This document shows positions 7,659-17,371 of a DNA stretch of 47,784 bases, piece after piece. Numbering within the stretch: the stretch's first letter is position 1; each line of letters starts with the position of its first letter. The stretch lies in assembly GCA_016867395.1 (NCBI GenBank), contig VGJS01000032.1, forward strand, positions 1-47,784, in the 5' to 3' direction. The notes beneath the pieces are model-generated. The model saw only the letters and a list, made by a program, of their open reading frames with translations. It was not told the DNA's origin and did not search any database. Position numbers and translations under genes: made by a program. Source of the stretch: Candidatus Handelsmanbacteria bacterium (GTDB lineage Bacteria > Latescibacterota > UBA2968 > UBA8231).

Positions 7659-9493
7659 CAGACCAGGTGCTCCATGATGTAGTCGCGGCGCTCGGGGGTG
7701 TTCTTGCCCATGAAGAATTCGAGGGTCCGAGGCACGGTGGACATGGAGCGGACATTCACCTTGACCAGACGCATCGCCGGCCCGATGAACTGCCCGAACT
7801 CCTTGGGCGAGATCTCACCCAGGCCCTTGAAGCGGGTGATCTCCGGGTTGCTCAGTTGCTTGATGGCCCGCTCGCGCTCGGGGTCGGTATAGCAGTAGCG
7901 GGTCTCCTTCTTGTTGCGCACCCGGAAGAGGGGGGTCTCGAGGATGTAGAGGTGGCCGGCCACCACCAACTCCTCGAAGTAAGAGAGGAAGAAGGTCATC
8001 AGCAGATTGCGGATGTGGAAACCGTCCACATCCGCGTCGGTGGCCAGCACCACCCGGTTGTAGCGCAGGGTTTCGATCCCCTCCTCGATCCCCAGGGCCA
8101 TCATCAGGTCGTAGAGTTCCTCGTTCCTGTAGATCTCGGCCTTGCCCCGGCCAAAGACGTTCTGGGGCTTGCCGCGCAGGGTGAAGATGGCCTGGGTCTC
8201 CACGTCGCGGGCCGAAACGATGGAGCCGCCGGCCGACTGGCCTTCGGTGATGAAGAGGGTGGAGTCCTCACCCCGCTTGAGATCCTGCAGATGGTACCTG
8301 CAGTCCCGCAGGTTGGGAATCTTGATCTCGATGCGGCGGGCGGCCTCCTTGGCCTCCTTCTTCACCGCGTTGAGTTCCTTGCGCAGCTTCTCGTTGTAGG
8401 TGATCTTGGCCTTGAGCTTCTGGGCGGCCTCGGGGTTCCTGTGGAGGAAGTCCACCACCCCGGCTTTGACCTCGCCCACCACCCAGCCGCGGATGTCGGT
8501 ATTGCCCAGCTTGTTCTTGGTCTGCGACTCGAAGACCGGGTCCTTGAGCTTGATGGCCACCGCCCCGACGATCCCCTCGCGCACGTCTACCCCGTCAAAG
8601 TCCTCGCGGAAAAACTCGTTGACCCCCTTGAGCAGGCCCTCGCGGAAGGCGCTCTGGTGGGTGCCCCCATCGCTGGTGTACTGACCGTTGACAAAGGAGC
8701 GGTAGTTCTCGCCATAGCTCTCGCCGTGGGTGAAGGCGAACTCCAACTGCTTGCCCCGGCAATGAGCCGGCGGGTAGAGCACGTGCTCCCCCACCTCGCG
8801 CCGCAGCAAGTCCAGAAGCCCATCCTTCGACTCGAACTTCAGGCCGTTGAAGAAGAGCTTCAGGCCGCTGTTGAGGCAGGCATAATTCCACAGGCGCTGC
8901 TCCACGTACTCGTGGCTGAATTTGTAGGTACTGAAGATCTGCTCGTCCGGGGTGAACTCGACCAGGGTGCCGTCGGGCTCGTCGGTTTTGCCCTTCTTCT
9001 GCTGTTTGAGGGTGCCGCGCTCGAAACTGGCCTCGGCATACTGGCCCTCGCGGTGGGATACCACCCGGAAGGAGGCGGAGAGCGCGTTCACCGCCTTCGT
9101 GCCCACCCCGTTGAGCCCGACGCTGAACTGGAAGACCTCATCGCTGTACTTGGCCCCGGTGTTGATGACCGAGACGCACTCGACCACCTTGCCCAGGGGG
9201 ATGCCGCGGCCGTAGTCGCGCACCTGCACCCGCCCCTCCTCCAGGGTAATGTCCATCTTCTTGCCAAAGCCCATGATGAACTCATCGACGGCGTTGTCGA
9301 TCACTTCCTTGAGCAGGATGTAGATGCCGTCGTCCGGGTCGGTGCCGGTGCCCAGCCGGCCGATGTACATGCCGGTACGGAGGCGGATATGCTCCAGCGA
9401 ACTGAGGGTCTTGATCTTGCTTTCGTCATACACGGCCAAGGGTTTGCCATTGGTGCGGCCGGCGCCGTTGGCGCGAAGGGCGTTCGTCTCCAT
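7658..9493 (-). CDS. parE: DNA topoisomerase IV subunit B (GyrB/ParE family)
   Basis: A 611-residue ATPase subunit. The GHKL ATP site includes E63 and N67 in KEVIDNAVDEF and the lid segment VGLNGVGTKAVNALS. The TOPRIM domain has E417-G-Q-S-A and D486-A-D-V-D490. Gln419 stands where GyrB usually has Asp (EGDSA); EGQSA is, to my knowledge, the form seen in Bacteroidetes-type ParE, so it is a lineage mark and not a defect. ParC follows directly. A sigma-70 promoter with a dyad and a hairpin leader lies upstream. Confidence 0.92.
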   Translation of the reverse strand: METNALRANGAGRTNGKPLAVYDESKIKTLSSLEHIRLRTGMYIGRLGTGTDPDDGIYILLKEVIDNAVDEFIMGFGKKMDITLEEGRVQVRDYGRGIPLGKVVECVSVINTGAKYSDEVFQFSVGLNGVGTKAVNALSASFRVVSHREGQYAEASFERGTLKQQKKGKTDEPDGTLVEFTPDEQIFSTYKFSHEYVEQRLWNYACLNSGLKLFFNGLKFESKDGLLDLLRREVGEHVLYPPAHCRGKQLEFAFTHGESYGENYRSFVNGQYTSDGGTHQSAFREGLLKGVNEFFREDFDGVDVREGIVGAVAIKLKDPVFESQTKNKLGNTDIRGWVVGEVKAGVVDFLHRNPEAAQKLKAKITYNEKLRKELNAVKKEAKEAARRIEIKIPNLRDCRYHLQDLKRGEDSTLFITEGQSAGGSIVSARDVETQAIFTLRGKPQNVFGRGKAEIYRNEELYDLMMALGIEEGIETLRYNRVVLATDADVDGFHIRNLLMTFFLSYFEELVVAGHLYILETPLFRVRNKKETRYCYTDPERERAIKQLSNPEITRFKGLGEISPKEFGQFIGPAMRLVKVNVRSMSTVPRTLEFFMGKNTPERRDYIMEHLV

Positions 9494-9543
9494 AGTCTCG
9501 GTAGGCGACAGGGTTTGGCATGCAAAAAGCGGGGCGGGGGAGC

Positions 9544-9573
9544 GCGGCAGGAAGGGGGGAGGAGGCCTGCCGC
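9544..9573 (-). other. Hairpin in the parE leader
   Basis: GCGGCAGG (9544-9551) and CCTGCCGC (9566-9573) form a perfect 8-bp stem with a 14-base loop that is all pyrimidine on the parE strand. It lies in the predicted 5' untranslated region, about 50 bases before the ATG. A role in mRNA stability or control is possible but unproven. Confidence 0.45.
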
Positions 9574-9613
9574 CCGCGAACCAGATTAAATATCAGCGAA
9601 CCAGGTATTAATT

Positions 9614-9642
9614 AATATACTACACATGTGTGCAGTAGTCAA
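9614..9642 (-). promoter_or_regulatory. parE-parC promoter with a 20-bp dyad in the spacer
   Basis: On the minus strand TTGACT (9637-9642), a 17-base spacer and TATATT (9614-9619) form a near-consensus sigma-70 promoter. The spacer is filled by the imperfect palindrome TACT-A-CACA-TG-TGTG-C-AGTA at 9618-9637, which would place a bound repressor between the -10 and -35 boxes. The stretch is AT-rich against a GC-rich background. The -35 box overlaps the stop codon of the upstream helicase gene. Confidence 0.65.
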
Positions 9643-10862
9643 GAGGCCGGGGCCTGGCGCCGGGCCCCGCGTTTCCCTCCCCTGCCGCCCCGCCCCCGTT
9701 CGCGCTGACGCTGCCTGCCTCCCCGGGCCCGCCGAGTAGAGGCCTGGTGCATATCCGGGGCCTGGCCCCGCCACACCGGCTCGATGCGGTTGCCCTGCAC
9801 CAGTCGGCTGAAGTTCTTCAGGTCGTGGTCGGTGACCAGGGTCAGGGCGATGCCGGTGCGGCCCATGCGGCCTGTGCGGCCGGTGCGGTGCAGGTAGATT
9901 TCGAGGTTAAAGGGGAAATCGTAGTTGATCACATGGGTGACGTGGCTGAAATCCAGGCCGCGGCCGGCCACGTCGGTGGCCACCATCAGCCGAATCTGCT
10001 TCTCGCGGAACCGGTTGAAGATGGAGATGCGCCGGTCCTGCTCTAGTCCGCCGTGGATGAACTCGATGGAGGGGAAACGGCGGCGCAGTTCGCGGTAAAG
10101 ATTGCCGCCCTTGTCGCGCGAGTTGCAGAAGATGATGGCCTGGCCGATCTCCTCCCGCTCCAAGTACTCGACCAGGGCCTCAAAGCGGTCGCCCCCGGCG
10201 TGCTGGAAGTGGTGCTGGAGGGACTGGGGGGCCCGCTGGTCGCGGTTGAGCTGGATGCGCACTGGGTCCTTGAGGTATGCCTTGGTCAGCCTCTCGATCT
10301 CGGCGGGCATGGTGGCCGAGAAGAGCAGGGTCTGGTGCTCCTGCAGCAGGCAGGACATGATGAAGTCCACGTCCTCGATGAAGCCCATCTTCAGCATCTC
10401 GTCGGCCTCGTCGAGCACCACGGTGCGCACCTGGCGCAGGTCGATGATGTCGGTGTTCCAGAGAAAGTCGATCAGCCGGCCGGGGGTGGCCACCAGGATG
10501 TGGACCTTGTGCTTCAGCTTAGCCCGCTGGATGCTCATGTCGAAGCCGCCGAAGATGGCAAAGGTGGCCACCTCGGCGTGCTGGGCCACCTTGCCCACCT
10601 CCTCCACGTACTGAAGGGCAAGTTCGCGGGTGGGAACTATGATCAGGGCCTGCACATTGTTGAGGCTGGGATCGACCCTGTTCACCAGGGGCACCCCGCA
10701 GGCGCTGGTCTTGCCCGAGCCGGTTTCGGCCAGGCCCAGCACGTCGCGGCCTTCGAGGACGCGGGGGATGGCCTGTTCTTGGATGGGGGTCATGTCCTGG
10801 TAGCCCATCTCTTCGAGGGCCATGAGGATCTCGGGCTTCAGGGTCAGTTCGGTAAATTTCAT
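9639..10862 (-). CDS. DEAD-box ATP-dependent RNA helicase
   Basis: A 407-residue DEAD-box helicase. Motif I is ETGSGKT (46-52), motif II DEAD (151-154), motif III SATMP, and the second RecA domain carries ATDVAGRGLD and HRTGRTGRMG. The Q-motif region (TPIQEQAIP) is at 25-33. The C-terminal ~45 residues are basic and rich in Arg and Gly, a likely RNA-binding tail. Such helicases act in ribosome assembly, mRNA decay or cold adaptation; the clade (RhlE, DeaD or CshA-like) cannot be fixed here. AGGAG lies 16 bases before the ATG, a long spacing. Confidence 0.92.
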   Translation of the reverse strand: MKFTELTLKPEILMALEEMGYQDMTPIQEQAIPRVLEGRDVLGLAETGSGKTSACGVPLVNRVDPSLNNVQALIIVPTRELALQYVEEVGKVAQHAEVATFAIFGGFDMSIQRAKLKHKVHILVATPGRLIDFLWNTDIIDLRQVRTVVLDEADEMLKMGFIEDVDFIMSCLLQEHQTLLFSATMPAEIERLTKAYLKDPVRIQLNRDQRAPQSLQHHFQHAGGDRFEALVEYLEREEIGQAIIFCNSRDKGGNLYRELRRRFPSIEFIHGGLEQDRRISIFNRFREKQIRLMVATDVAGRGLDFSHVTHVINYDFPFNLEIYLHRTGRTGRMGRTGIALTLVTDHDLKNFSRLVQGNRIEPVWRGQAPDMHQASTRRARGGRQRQRERGRGGRGGKRGARRQAPAS

Positions 10863-10994
10863 CGGCGGTGAATACCTGCTCCTTTACACTTGCAGCGGCA
10901 ACAAGGGGCCTGGATGCGGGCGCTTTGCCGGCACCAGGGGGCTCGCCATGCGGACCGGGGGGAGAGTGGGCGCGGAGGGGGGATACATCACCCC

Positions 10995-11000
10995 TATAAT
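10995..11000 (+). promoter_or_regulatory. Consensus -10 box upstream of gltX
   Basis: TATAAT occurs in the 251-base divergent spacer between the helicase and gltX, about 114 bases before the gltX ATG. No TTGACA-like -35 box stands at the right distance, so this is only a candidate. Nothing else is recognisable in the spacer. Confidence 0.3.
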
Positions 11001-11113
11001 AGGGATAACTTCGCAATGTGCCAACCCCCGTCCTGCGCCCGGCCCGGCCGGCGTTGCGGGATTCCCCTGCGGCGCTATCTTTTAATTTTCGCCTGTTTTC
11101 AGAGAGGAATCCC

Positions 11114-12601
11114 ATGTCCGTGCGCGTGCGCATCGCCCCCTCGCCTACCGGGTCGCCCCACCTGGGCACCGCCTACATCGCCCTCTTCAACCTGGCCTTC
11201 GCCCGCCGGCACGGGGGGCGGCTGGTCTTTCGCGTCGAGGACACCGACCAGGCCCGCTCCCGCCCCGAGCACGAGCAGAGCCTGATCCACGCCCTGCGGT
11301 GGCTGGAGCTGAACTGGGACGAGGGCCCGGACGTGGGCGGCCCCCATGGGCCGTACCGCCAGAGCGAGCGATTGCCCCTCTACCAGCAGCACGCCCGGCG
11401 ACTGGTGGAGGCCGGCCGCGCCTACTACTGTTTCTGCACCCCCCAGCGGTTGGACGCCCTGCGAACCGAGCAACGCCGGCTCAAGCTCTCCCTGGGCTAC
11501 GACCGCCACTGCCGCGACCTGCCACTGGACCAGGCCGAGCGACGCCGGCAGCAGGGCGAGCCTCACGTGGTGCGCCTCCGGATGCCCCTGGAGGGCAAGG
11601 CCGTCCTGCAGGACACCCTGCGCGGGGCCATCGAGTTCGAGTACGGCCTGCTCGACGACCAGGTGCTGCTCAAGTCCGACGGCTTCCCTACCTATCACCT
11701 AGCCGTGGTGGTGGATGACCACCTGATGGGCATTACCCACGTAATCCGGGGGGAGGAGTGGATTAACTCCAGCCCCAAGCACCTGTTGCTCTACGAGCGC
11801 TTCGGCTGGACCCCTCCCATCCACACCCACCTGCCCCTGCTGCTCAACCCGGACGGCTCCAAGATGTCCAAGCGCCGCAACCCCACCTCCATCGACTACT
11901 ACCGGCGGGCGGGATACCTTGGTGTGGCCCTGCGCAACTACCTGGGCCTGATGAGCTATCCGCCCCCCGGCGAGGACGAGAAGTTCGGCCTGGAGAAGTG
12001 GGTGGAGGCTTTCGACTTGGGCAAGGTCAGCCTGGGGGGGTCGGTCTTTGACCTGGACAAGCTGCTCTGGCTCAACGGCCGCTATTTGCGCGAGGATTTC
12101 ACTGCAGAGGCCGTGCTGGGCGAGCTGAAAAACTGGCTCTTCAACGATGAGCACCTGGGCCAACTGGTCCCGCTGATGCAGGAGCGCATGGAGACCCTGG
12201 GGGATTTCCTGCCCAAGTGCGCCTTTTTCTTTGCCCGCAAGGTGGAGTGCAGCACCGAGGATCTGGTGCCCAGAAAGCGGGAGTCCCAGGAGGTAGCGCA
12301 GGTGCTGCAGACGGTGTTGTGGGCGTTGGAGGGGGCAGTGCCCTGGAGCCGGGACGCGGTGGAGGGGAACCTCCGCAAGGTGGGGGAGTTCTGGGACTGG
12401 CCCATCCGCGAGGTGACCGGCCCGCTCTTTGCGGCGGTTATGGGCCAAAGGGTGGGCCCGCCCCTTTTCGAATCCATCGCCCTGCTGGGCCTGGACCTCA
12501 CCCGTGCCCGCATCCTGGATGCGATGAATGTGCTGGGCGGTATTTCGAAGAAAAAAGCTGCCGAGTTGGAGGAGAAGTGGAAAGCGGGAAAGCAGAAGTA
12601 A
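11114..12601 (+). CDS. gltX: Glutamyl-tRNA synthetase
   Basis: A 495-residue class I aminoacyl-tRNA synthetase that charges tRNA-Glu. The HIGH-type motif is H16-L-G-T within PSPTGSPHLGT and the KMSKS motif is K250-M-S-K-R254. The open frame continues upstream, but the ATG at 11114 follows GAGAGGA and begins the typical RVRIAPSPTG sequence. A separate glutaminyl-tRNA synthetase lies convergently downstream, so this enzyme is probably of the discriminating type. The spacer to glnS holds a dispersed palindromic element. Confidence 0.95.
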   Translation: MSVRVRIAPSPTGSPHLGTAYIALFNLAFARRHGGRLVFRVEDTDQARSRPEHEQSLIHALRWLELNWDEGPDVGGPHGPYRQSERLPLYQQHARRLVEAGRAYYCFCTPQRLDALRTEQRRLKLSLGYDRHCRDLPLDQAERRRQQGEPHVVRLRMPLEGKAVLQDTLRGAIEFEYGLLDDQVLLKSDGFPTYHLAVVVDDHLMGITHVIRGEEWINSSPKHLLLYERFGWTPPIHTHLPLLLNPDGSKMSKRRNPTSIDYYRRAGYLGVALRNYLGLMSYPPPGEDEKFGLEKWVEAFDLGKVSLGGSVFDLDKLLWLNGRYLREDFTAEAVLGELKNWLFNDEHLGQLVPLMQERMETLGDFLPKCAFFFARKVECSTEDLVPRKRESQEVAQVLQTVLWALEGAVPWSRDAVEGNLRKVGEFWDWPIREVTGPLFAAVMGQRVGPPLFESIALLGLDLTRARILDAMNVLGGISKKKAAELEEKWKAGKQK

Positions 12602-12603
12602 CA

Positions 12604-12753
12604 GCGGAGGGGGGATAGCCCCCAGAGGCTTTTCTCAGGGGGTGGCTGGACAGCGAAAGACGCGGGATGGGTCGGGGGAGAGCGGAGCGTTTAGCGAGCA
12701 GGGCGGCAAGTCCTCGCCTTGAGAGAAGCCGGCGGGGGTTGCCCCCCGCGGCC
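12604..12753. repeat. Dispersed palindromic intergenic element, copy A
   Basis: It lies between the convergent gltX and glnS stops. The left end (GGGGGGATAGCCCCC, then GAGGCTTTTCTC) and the reverse complement of the right end (GGGGGGCAACCCCC, then CGGCTTCTCTC) match each other, as in the other copies although the bases differ. It may also act as a bidirectional terminator. Confidence 0.6.
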
Positions 12754-12757
12754 CCAC

Positions 12758-14437
12758 TCACCCGCCCTTCTGTTCGATCTTGGCCCACGTGTCGCGCAGG
12801 GAGACCGAGCGGTTGAAGACTAGTTTGCACCCCGCCGAATCCAGGTCGGTGCAAAAATAGCCCTGCCGCTCGAACTGGTAGATGCTGCCCGGCGCTGAGC
12901 CGGCCAGCGAGGGCTCCACCAGGCAGCTGCCCAGCCGCACCAGCGAGTCCGGGTTGAGGTGGGATTTGAAATCCTCCCCGTTGGGGTCCTCGACCTTGAA
13001 GAGCCGGTCGTAGAGCCGCACCTCGGCTGGCAGGGCGTGGGCCGCTGAAACCCAGTGGATGGTCCCCTGCACCTTGCGGCCGTCCGGCGACCAGCCGCCC
13101 CGGGTGGCCGGGTCGTGGGTGCAGCGCAATTCCACCACCTCACCGGTCTTCTCGTCTTTCACCACCCCCTCGCACTTGAGATAGTACCCATAGCGCAGCC
13201 GCACCTCGCGGCCCGGCCCCAGGCGGAAGTACTTCTTGGGCGGGTCCTCGCGGAAATCGTCCCGCTCAATGTACAGCTCGCGCGAGAAAGGCACCTTGCG
13301 GGTGCCGGCCTCCTCGTCCTCGGGGTTGTTCACTGCCTCCAAATCCTCCACCTGGCCCTCGGGGTAGTTCTCGATCACCACCTTCAGCGGGTTGAGCACA
13401 CCCATCACCCGGGCGGCCCGCTTGTTGAGGTCCTCGCGCAGGCAGTGCTCCAAGAGGGCGAGGTCCACCAGGTTCTCGCGCTTGGCCACCCCGATCTCGG
13501 CGATGAAACGGCGGATGGCCTCGGGGGTGTACCCGCGCCGCCGCAGCCCTGTCAGGGTGGGCATGCGCGGGTCGTCCCAGCCGGCCACCAGCCCCTCCTC
13601 TACCAGTTGGCGCAGGAAGCGCTTGCTGAGGAAGGTGTAGCTCAGGTTAAGTCGGGCGAACTCGATCTGGCGCGGATGGTAGATGCCCAGCGCGTCGAGG
13701 AACCAGTCGTACAAGGGACGGTGGTCCTCATAGGACAGGTCGCACAGAGAATGGGTCACCCCCTCGATAGAATCCGACTGGCCGTGGGCCCAGTCGTACA
13801 TGGGGTAAATGCACCAGGCGCTGCCGGTCCGGTGGTGGGGCGTGTGGAGGATGCGGTACATCACCGGGTCGCGCAGGTTGATATTGGGCGAGGCCATGTC
13901 GATCCTGGCCCGCAAGGTGCGGGTGCCGTCGGGGAATTCGCCGGCCCGCATGCGCCGGAACAGGTCGAGATTCTCCTCGACTGAGCGGTTGCGGAAGGGG
14001 CTCTCCCTGCCCGGCTCGGTGAGGGTGCCCCGGTGTTCGCGCACCTGGTCCGGGCTCAGGTCGCAGACGTAGGCTTTGCCCTTTTTGATCAGGTCTTCCG
14101 CCCAGGCGTAGAGCTGCTCAAAGTAGTCAGAGGCGAAGCAGAGGTGCTCCCCCCAATCCCAGCCCAGCCAGCGCACGTCCTTTTTTATAGCCTCGACGAA
14201 CTCCTCCTCTTCCTTGGTGGGGTTGGTGTCGTCGAAGCGCAGGCTGCAGTGCCCGCCAAAATCAGCGGCGGCGCCAAAGTCCAGGCAGAAGGCCTTGGCG
14301 TGGCCAATGTGCAGGTACCCGTTGGGCTCGGGCGGAAAGCGGGTGATGACTGGAGGGGCGAACCTGCCCTTTTGCAGGTCTTCGGCGATGAAGGCGCGAA
14401 TGAAATCGGTGGCCAGCGCCGGATTTGTTTCGCTCAT
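12758..14437 (-). CDS. glnS: Glutaminyl-tRNA synthetase
   Basis: A 559-residue class I synthetase. The catalytic core has HIGH at 43-46 ([13 protein letters not shown]) and a KMSKS equivalent FLSKR with K272. The C-terminal anticodon-binding beta-barrel region follows, including the CTHDP and [18 protein letters not shown] stretches typical of GlnRS. The start is the ATG at 14437 with GAGG nine bases upstream; the longer open frame to 14563 runs through the promoter and is rejected. Direct charging of tRNA-Gln means the GatCAB amidotransferase route need not supply Gln-tRNA here. Confidence 0.95.
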   Translation of the reverse strand: MSETNPALATDFIRAFIAEDLQKGRFAPPVITRFPPEPNGYLHIGHAKAFCLDFGAAADFGGHCSLRFDDTNPTKEEEEFVEAIKKDVRWLGWDWGEHLCFASDYFEQLYAWAEDLIKKGKAYVCDLSPDQVREHRGTLTEPGRESPFRNRSVEENLDLFRRMRAGEFPDGTRTLRARIDMASPNINLRDPVMYRILHTPHHRTGSAWCIYPMYDWAHGQSDSIEGVTHSLCDLSYEDHRPLYDWFLDALGIYHPRQIEFARLNLSYTFLSKRFLRQLVEEGLVAGWDDPRMPTLTGLRRRGYTPEAIRRFIAEIGVAKRENLVDLALLEHCLREDLNKRAARVMGVLNPLKVVIENYPEGQVEDLEAVNNPEDEEAGTRKVPFSRELYIERDDFREDPPKKYFRLGPGREVRLRYGYYLKCEGVVKDEKTGEVVELRCTHDPATRGGWSPDGRKVQGTIHWVSAAHALPAEVRLYDRLFKVEDPNGEDFKSHLNPDSLVRLGSCLVEPSLAGSAPGSIYQFERQGYFCTDLDSAGCKLVFNRSVSLRDTWAKIEQKGG

Positions 14438-14480
14438 GGTATAACCTCGTCGGAATGCTGCGGCAAAGAGCCGGAAAGTG

Positions 14481-14509
14481 AGTATAGGCTCCCTGTTAGG
14501 TACTGTCAA
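14481..14509 (-). promoter_or_regulatory. glnS promoter
   Basis: On the minus strand TTGACA (14504-14509), a 17-base spacer and TATACT (14481-14486) form an almost perfect sigma-70 promoter 44 bases before the glnS ATG. Confidence 0.75.
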
Positions 14510-14516
14510 CGAAGGC

Positions 14517-14545
14517 TGGATTTGCATGTAAAAATGGAATATATT
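14517..14545 (+). promoter_or_regulatory. Weak candidate promoter of the pdaD unit
   Basis: TGGATT (14517-14522), 17 bases and TATATT (14540-14545) lie in the AT-rich spacer before pdaD. The -35 box matches poorly. Confidence 0.3.
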
Positions 14546-14589
14546 GTTCACTTTAATGCACAACCCAAATCATGCCAAGGAGTCCGGAT

Positions 14590-15128
14590 ATGTACGTCGC
14601 CTCCAAGATGTTTCTCACCAAGGGCATCGGCCAGCACCGCGAGAAGCTGGTGAGCTTCGAGCTGGCCCTGCGCGATGCCAGCCTGGCCCCCTACAATCTA
14701 GTGCGGGTCTCCAGCATCTTCCCACCCCACTGCGAGATCATCTCCATCAATGAAGGGGTCCAGCAGCTTAAACCAGGCCAGATCGTCCACTCGGTGATCT
14801 CTGAGTGCTCCAGCGACGAGAACCACCGCCTGCTCGCCGCCTCGGTGGGGGTGGCCATCCCCCGCGACCGCGACCAGTTCGGCTACCTCTCCGAGCACCA
14901 CAGCTACGGCCAGGACCAGAAGGTGGCCGGCGACTACGCCGAGGACCTGGCAGCCCAGATGCTGGCCACCATCCTGGGGATTAAGTTCGACGCCGACCAG
15001 AGCTACGACGAACGGTTGGATTTGTGGAAGCTGAGCGAGAAGATCGTCCAGACCCAGAACATCACCCAGACCGGGGTGGGTCAGAACGGCCTGTGGACTA
15101 CGGTGCTTGCCGCGGCAGTGCTGCTGCA

Positions 15129-15132
<4 letters not shown>
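14590..15132 (+). CDS. pdaD: Pyruvoyl-dependent arginine decarboxylase
   Basis: A 180-residue proenzyme that cleaves itself and makes a pyruvoyl cofactor, then decarboxylates arginine to agmatine and CO2. The self-cleavage site is between Ser41 and Ser42 in RVSSIFPP; Ser42 becomes the pyruvoyl group. Other family features are LTKGIG near the N-terminus and the SVGVAIP segment. The ATG at 14590 has AAGGAG upstream. Its stop overlaps the start of the deoxyhypusine synthase-like gene in ATGA, which indicates a joint role in agmatine or polyamine chemistry. Confidence 0.93.
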
Positions 15133-16217
<1,085 letters not shown>

Positions 16218-16231
16218 AAACCTGTTTGGTC

Positions 16232-16321
16232 AGCGGCGGGGAGATGACCCGGTAGGGCTTTCCCTGGGGATCGGCTGGGTAGGGAAGTCCGCGTGGTCGG
16301 GAGCGGGTCGCTCCCCGGCGC
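16232..16321. repeat. Dispersed palindromic intergenic element, copy B (short form)
   Basis: The left end GCGGCGGGGAGATGACCC and right end GAGCGGGTCGCTCCCCGGCG form inverted termini. The copy is about 90 bases, shorter than copies A, C and D, with part of the middle missing. It lies between the convergent deoxyhypusine synthase-like and sugar isomerase-like genes. Confidence 0.6.
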
Positions 16322-16359
16322 CCCGTGCCCCCTGTGATTATCTGTTGTTATATCAATTC

Positions 16360-17292
16360 CTACCTGATCACCCAGTGCCCCGAAGCCTTGGGGTAGTTGC
16401 CCTTGTCCGGCATACACTGGCGCAGGTGCCGGCAGCCGTAGGCAAAGCCCTTCAGCCCCGGCATCCCTCTGTCCTCGTTCTCCACGCACATCACGTAATC
16501 GTACCCCGCCTCGATCATGGCCCCGGTAAGCGTGGTCCAATTGATCTGACCGCGACCAGGTACCCGGTACTGCCACCACCAGTTGCCGATGATCCCCTGC
16601 CGCCAGAGCATACGCGGGCTAATCTCGCAGTCCTTGACGTCGGCGTAGTACCATTTCCCGGAGTATTCCCGGATCACATCCTCGGCCGGCATGATCATTA
16701 GCCACACCCAGTGCGAAGGGTCGCAGGAGAGGCCCAGATGGTCCGAGGGCACCGCGTCTAGGATGCGGTCCCACATCTCGGGATTACAGCCGATATTGCC
16801 CATGCGCACCGCCACGTCGAGGGCGATCTTGATGTTCTTCTCCTCGGCCACCTTGACCACCGGGGTGAACATCTCCTTAAAACGGGCCACCAGTTCGATA
16901 CAGCGATCCGACCCGTTGCCCGGCGGGGAGGAGAACATCCCGTAGAATTGCCCGTTGCGCACCGGCGCCCCGCTGCCGGTCAGCACCACCGGGGTGCCCA
17001 GTGCGCTGGCTGAGTGGATGGCCTTGATCAGGCGGGCCTGCTGGACCTCCCGCACTGTGGCGTCGTCGTCGAGCAGATTGCAGTGCGCGGTGAGGCAGGC
17101 CAGGTACAGGCCGTGTTTGGCGAGGGTCTCCTTGACCTGGGCCGACCCCTCCCTGAGGATGCGGTCCGAGTCCAGGTCGCCGCTGTCGCCCAGGCGCACG
17201 CAGTCGAAATCGTTTTCCCTGGCCCAGCGGGCGCATTCCTCCAGGCTCCAGTTGTTCTGGCCCCCGGCGCTGCTGAAAAAGCTGATATCCAT
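16360..17292 (-). CDS. Sugar phosphate isomerase/epimerase-like TIM barrel protein
   Basis: A 310-residue protein of the xylose-isomerase-like TIM barrel superfamily. The CDPSHWVWL motif (the metal-binding DPSH strand) and the late VMCVENED strand are clear. At the strand that usually carries a metal-binding Glu (consensus ENH-like) it reads LDVAVRMGN, so the metal site may be altered. Substrate unknown; relatives act on sugars, inositols or hydroxypyruvate. It is divergent from dapL with a 79-base spacer, and no partner gene indicates the pathway. Confidence 0.8.
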   Translation of the reverse strand: MDISFFSSAGGQNNWSLEECARWARENDFDCVRLGDSGDLDSDRILREGSAQVKETLAKHGLYLACLTAHCNLLDDDATVREVQQARLIKAIHSASALGTPVVLTGSGAPVRNGQFYGMFSSPPGNGSDRCIELVARFKEMFTPVVKVAEEKNIKIALDVAVRMGNIGCNPEMWDRILDAVPSDHLGLSCDPSHWVWLMIMPAEDVIREYSGKWYYADVKDCEISPRMLWRQGIIGNWWWQYRVPGRGQINWTTLTGAMIEAGYDYVMCVENEDRGMPGLKGFAYGCRHLRQCMPDKGNYPKASGHWVIR

Positions 17293-17310
17293 CCCTCCCT
17301 CCTCTTGGGA

Positions 17311-17339
17311 TTGTCTGACACTGGTCTTTTACCTTAGAT
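17311..17339 (+). promoter_or_regulatory. Candidate dapL promoter
   Basis: TTGTCT (17311-17316), 17 bases and TTAGAT (17334-17339) lie 32 bases before the dapL ATG. Confidence 0.4.
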
Positions 17340-17371
17340 TTCTGTGGACGTTTTCAAAGAAAGAGAATCAC

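Noticed and set aside
7656..7660. Frameshift between parE and parC
   Set aside because: The TGATG overlap is a normal stop-start coupling; both proteins are complete.
14438..14563. N-terminal extension of GlnRS
   Set aside because: It spans the near-perfect promoter TTGACA-17-TATACT and is absent from the known N-terminal pattern.
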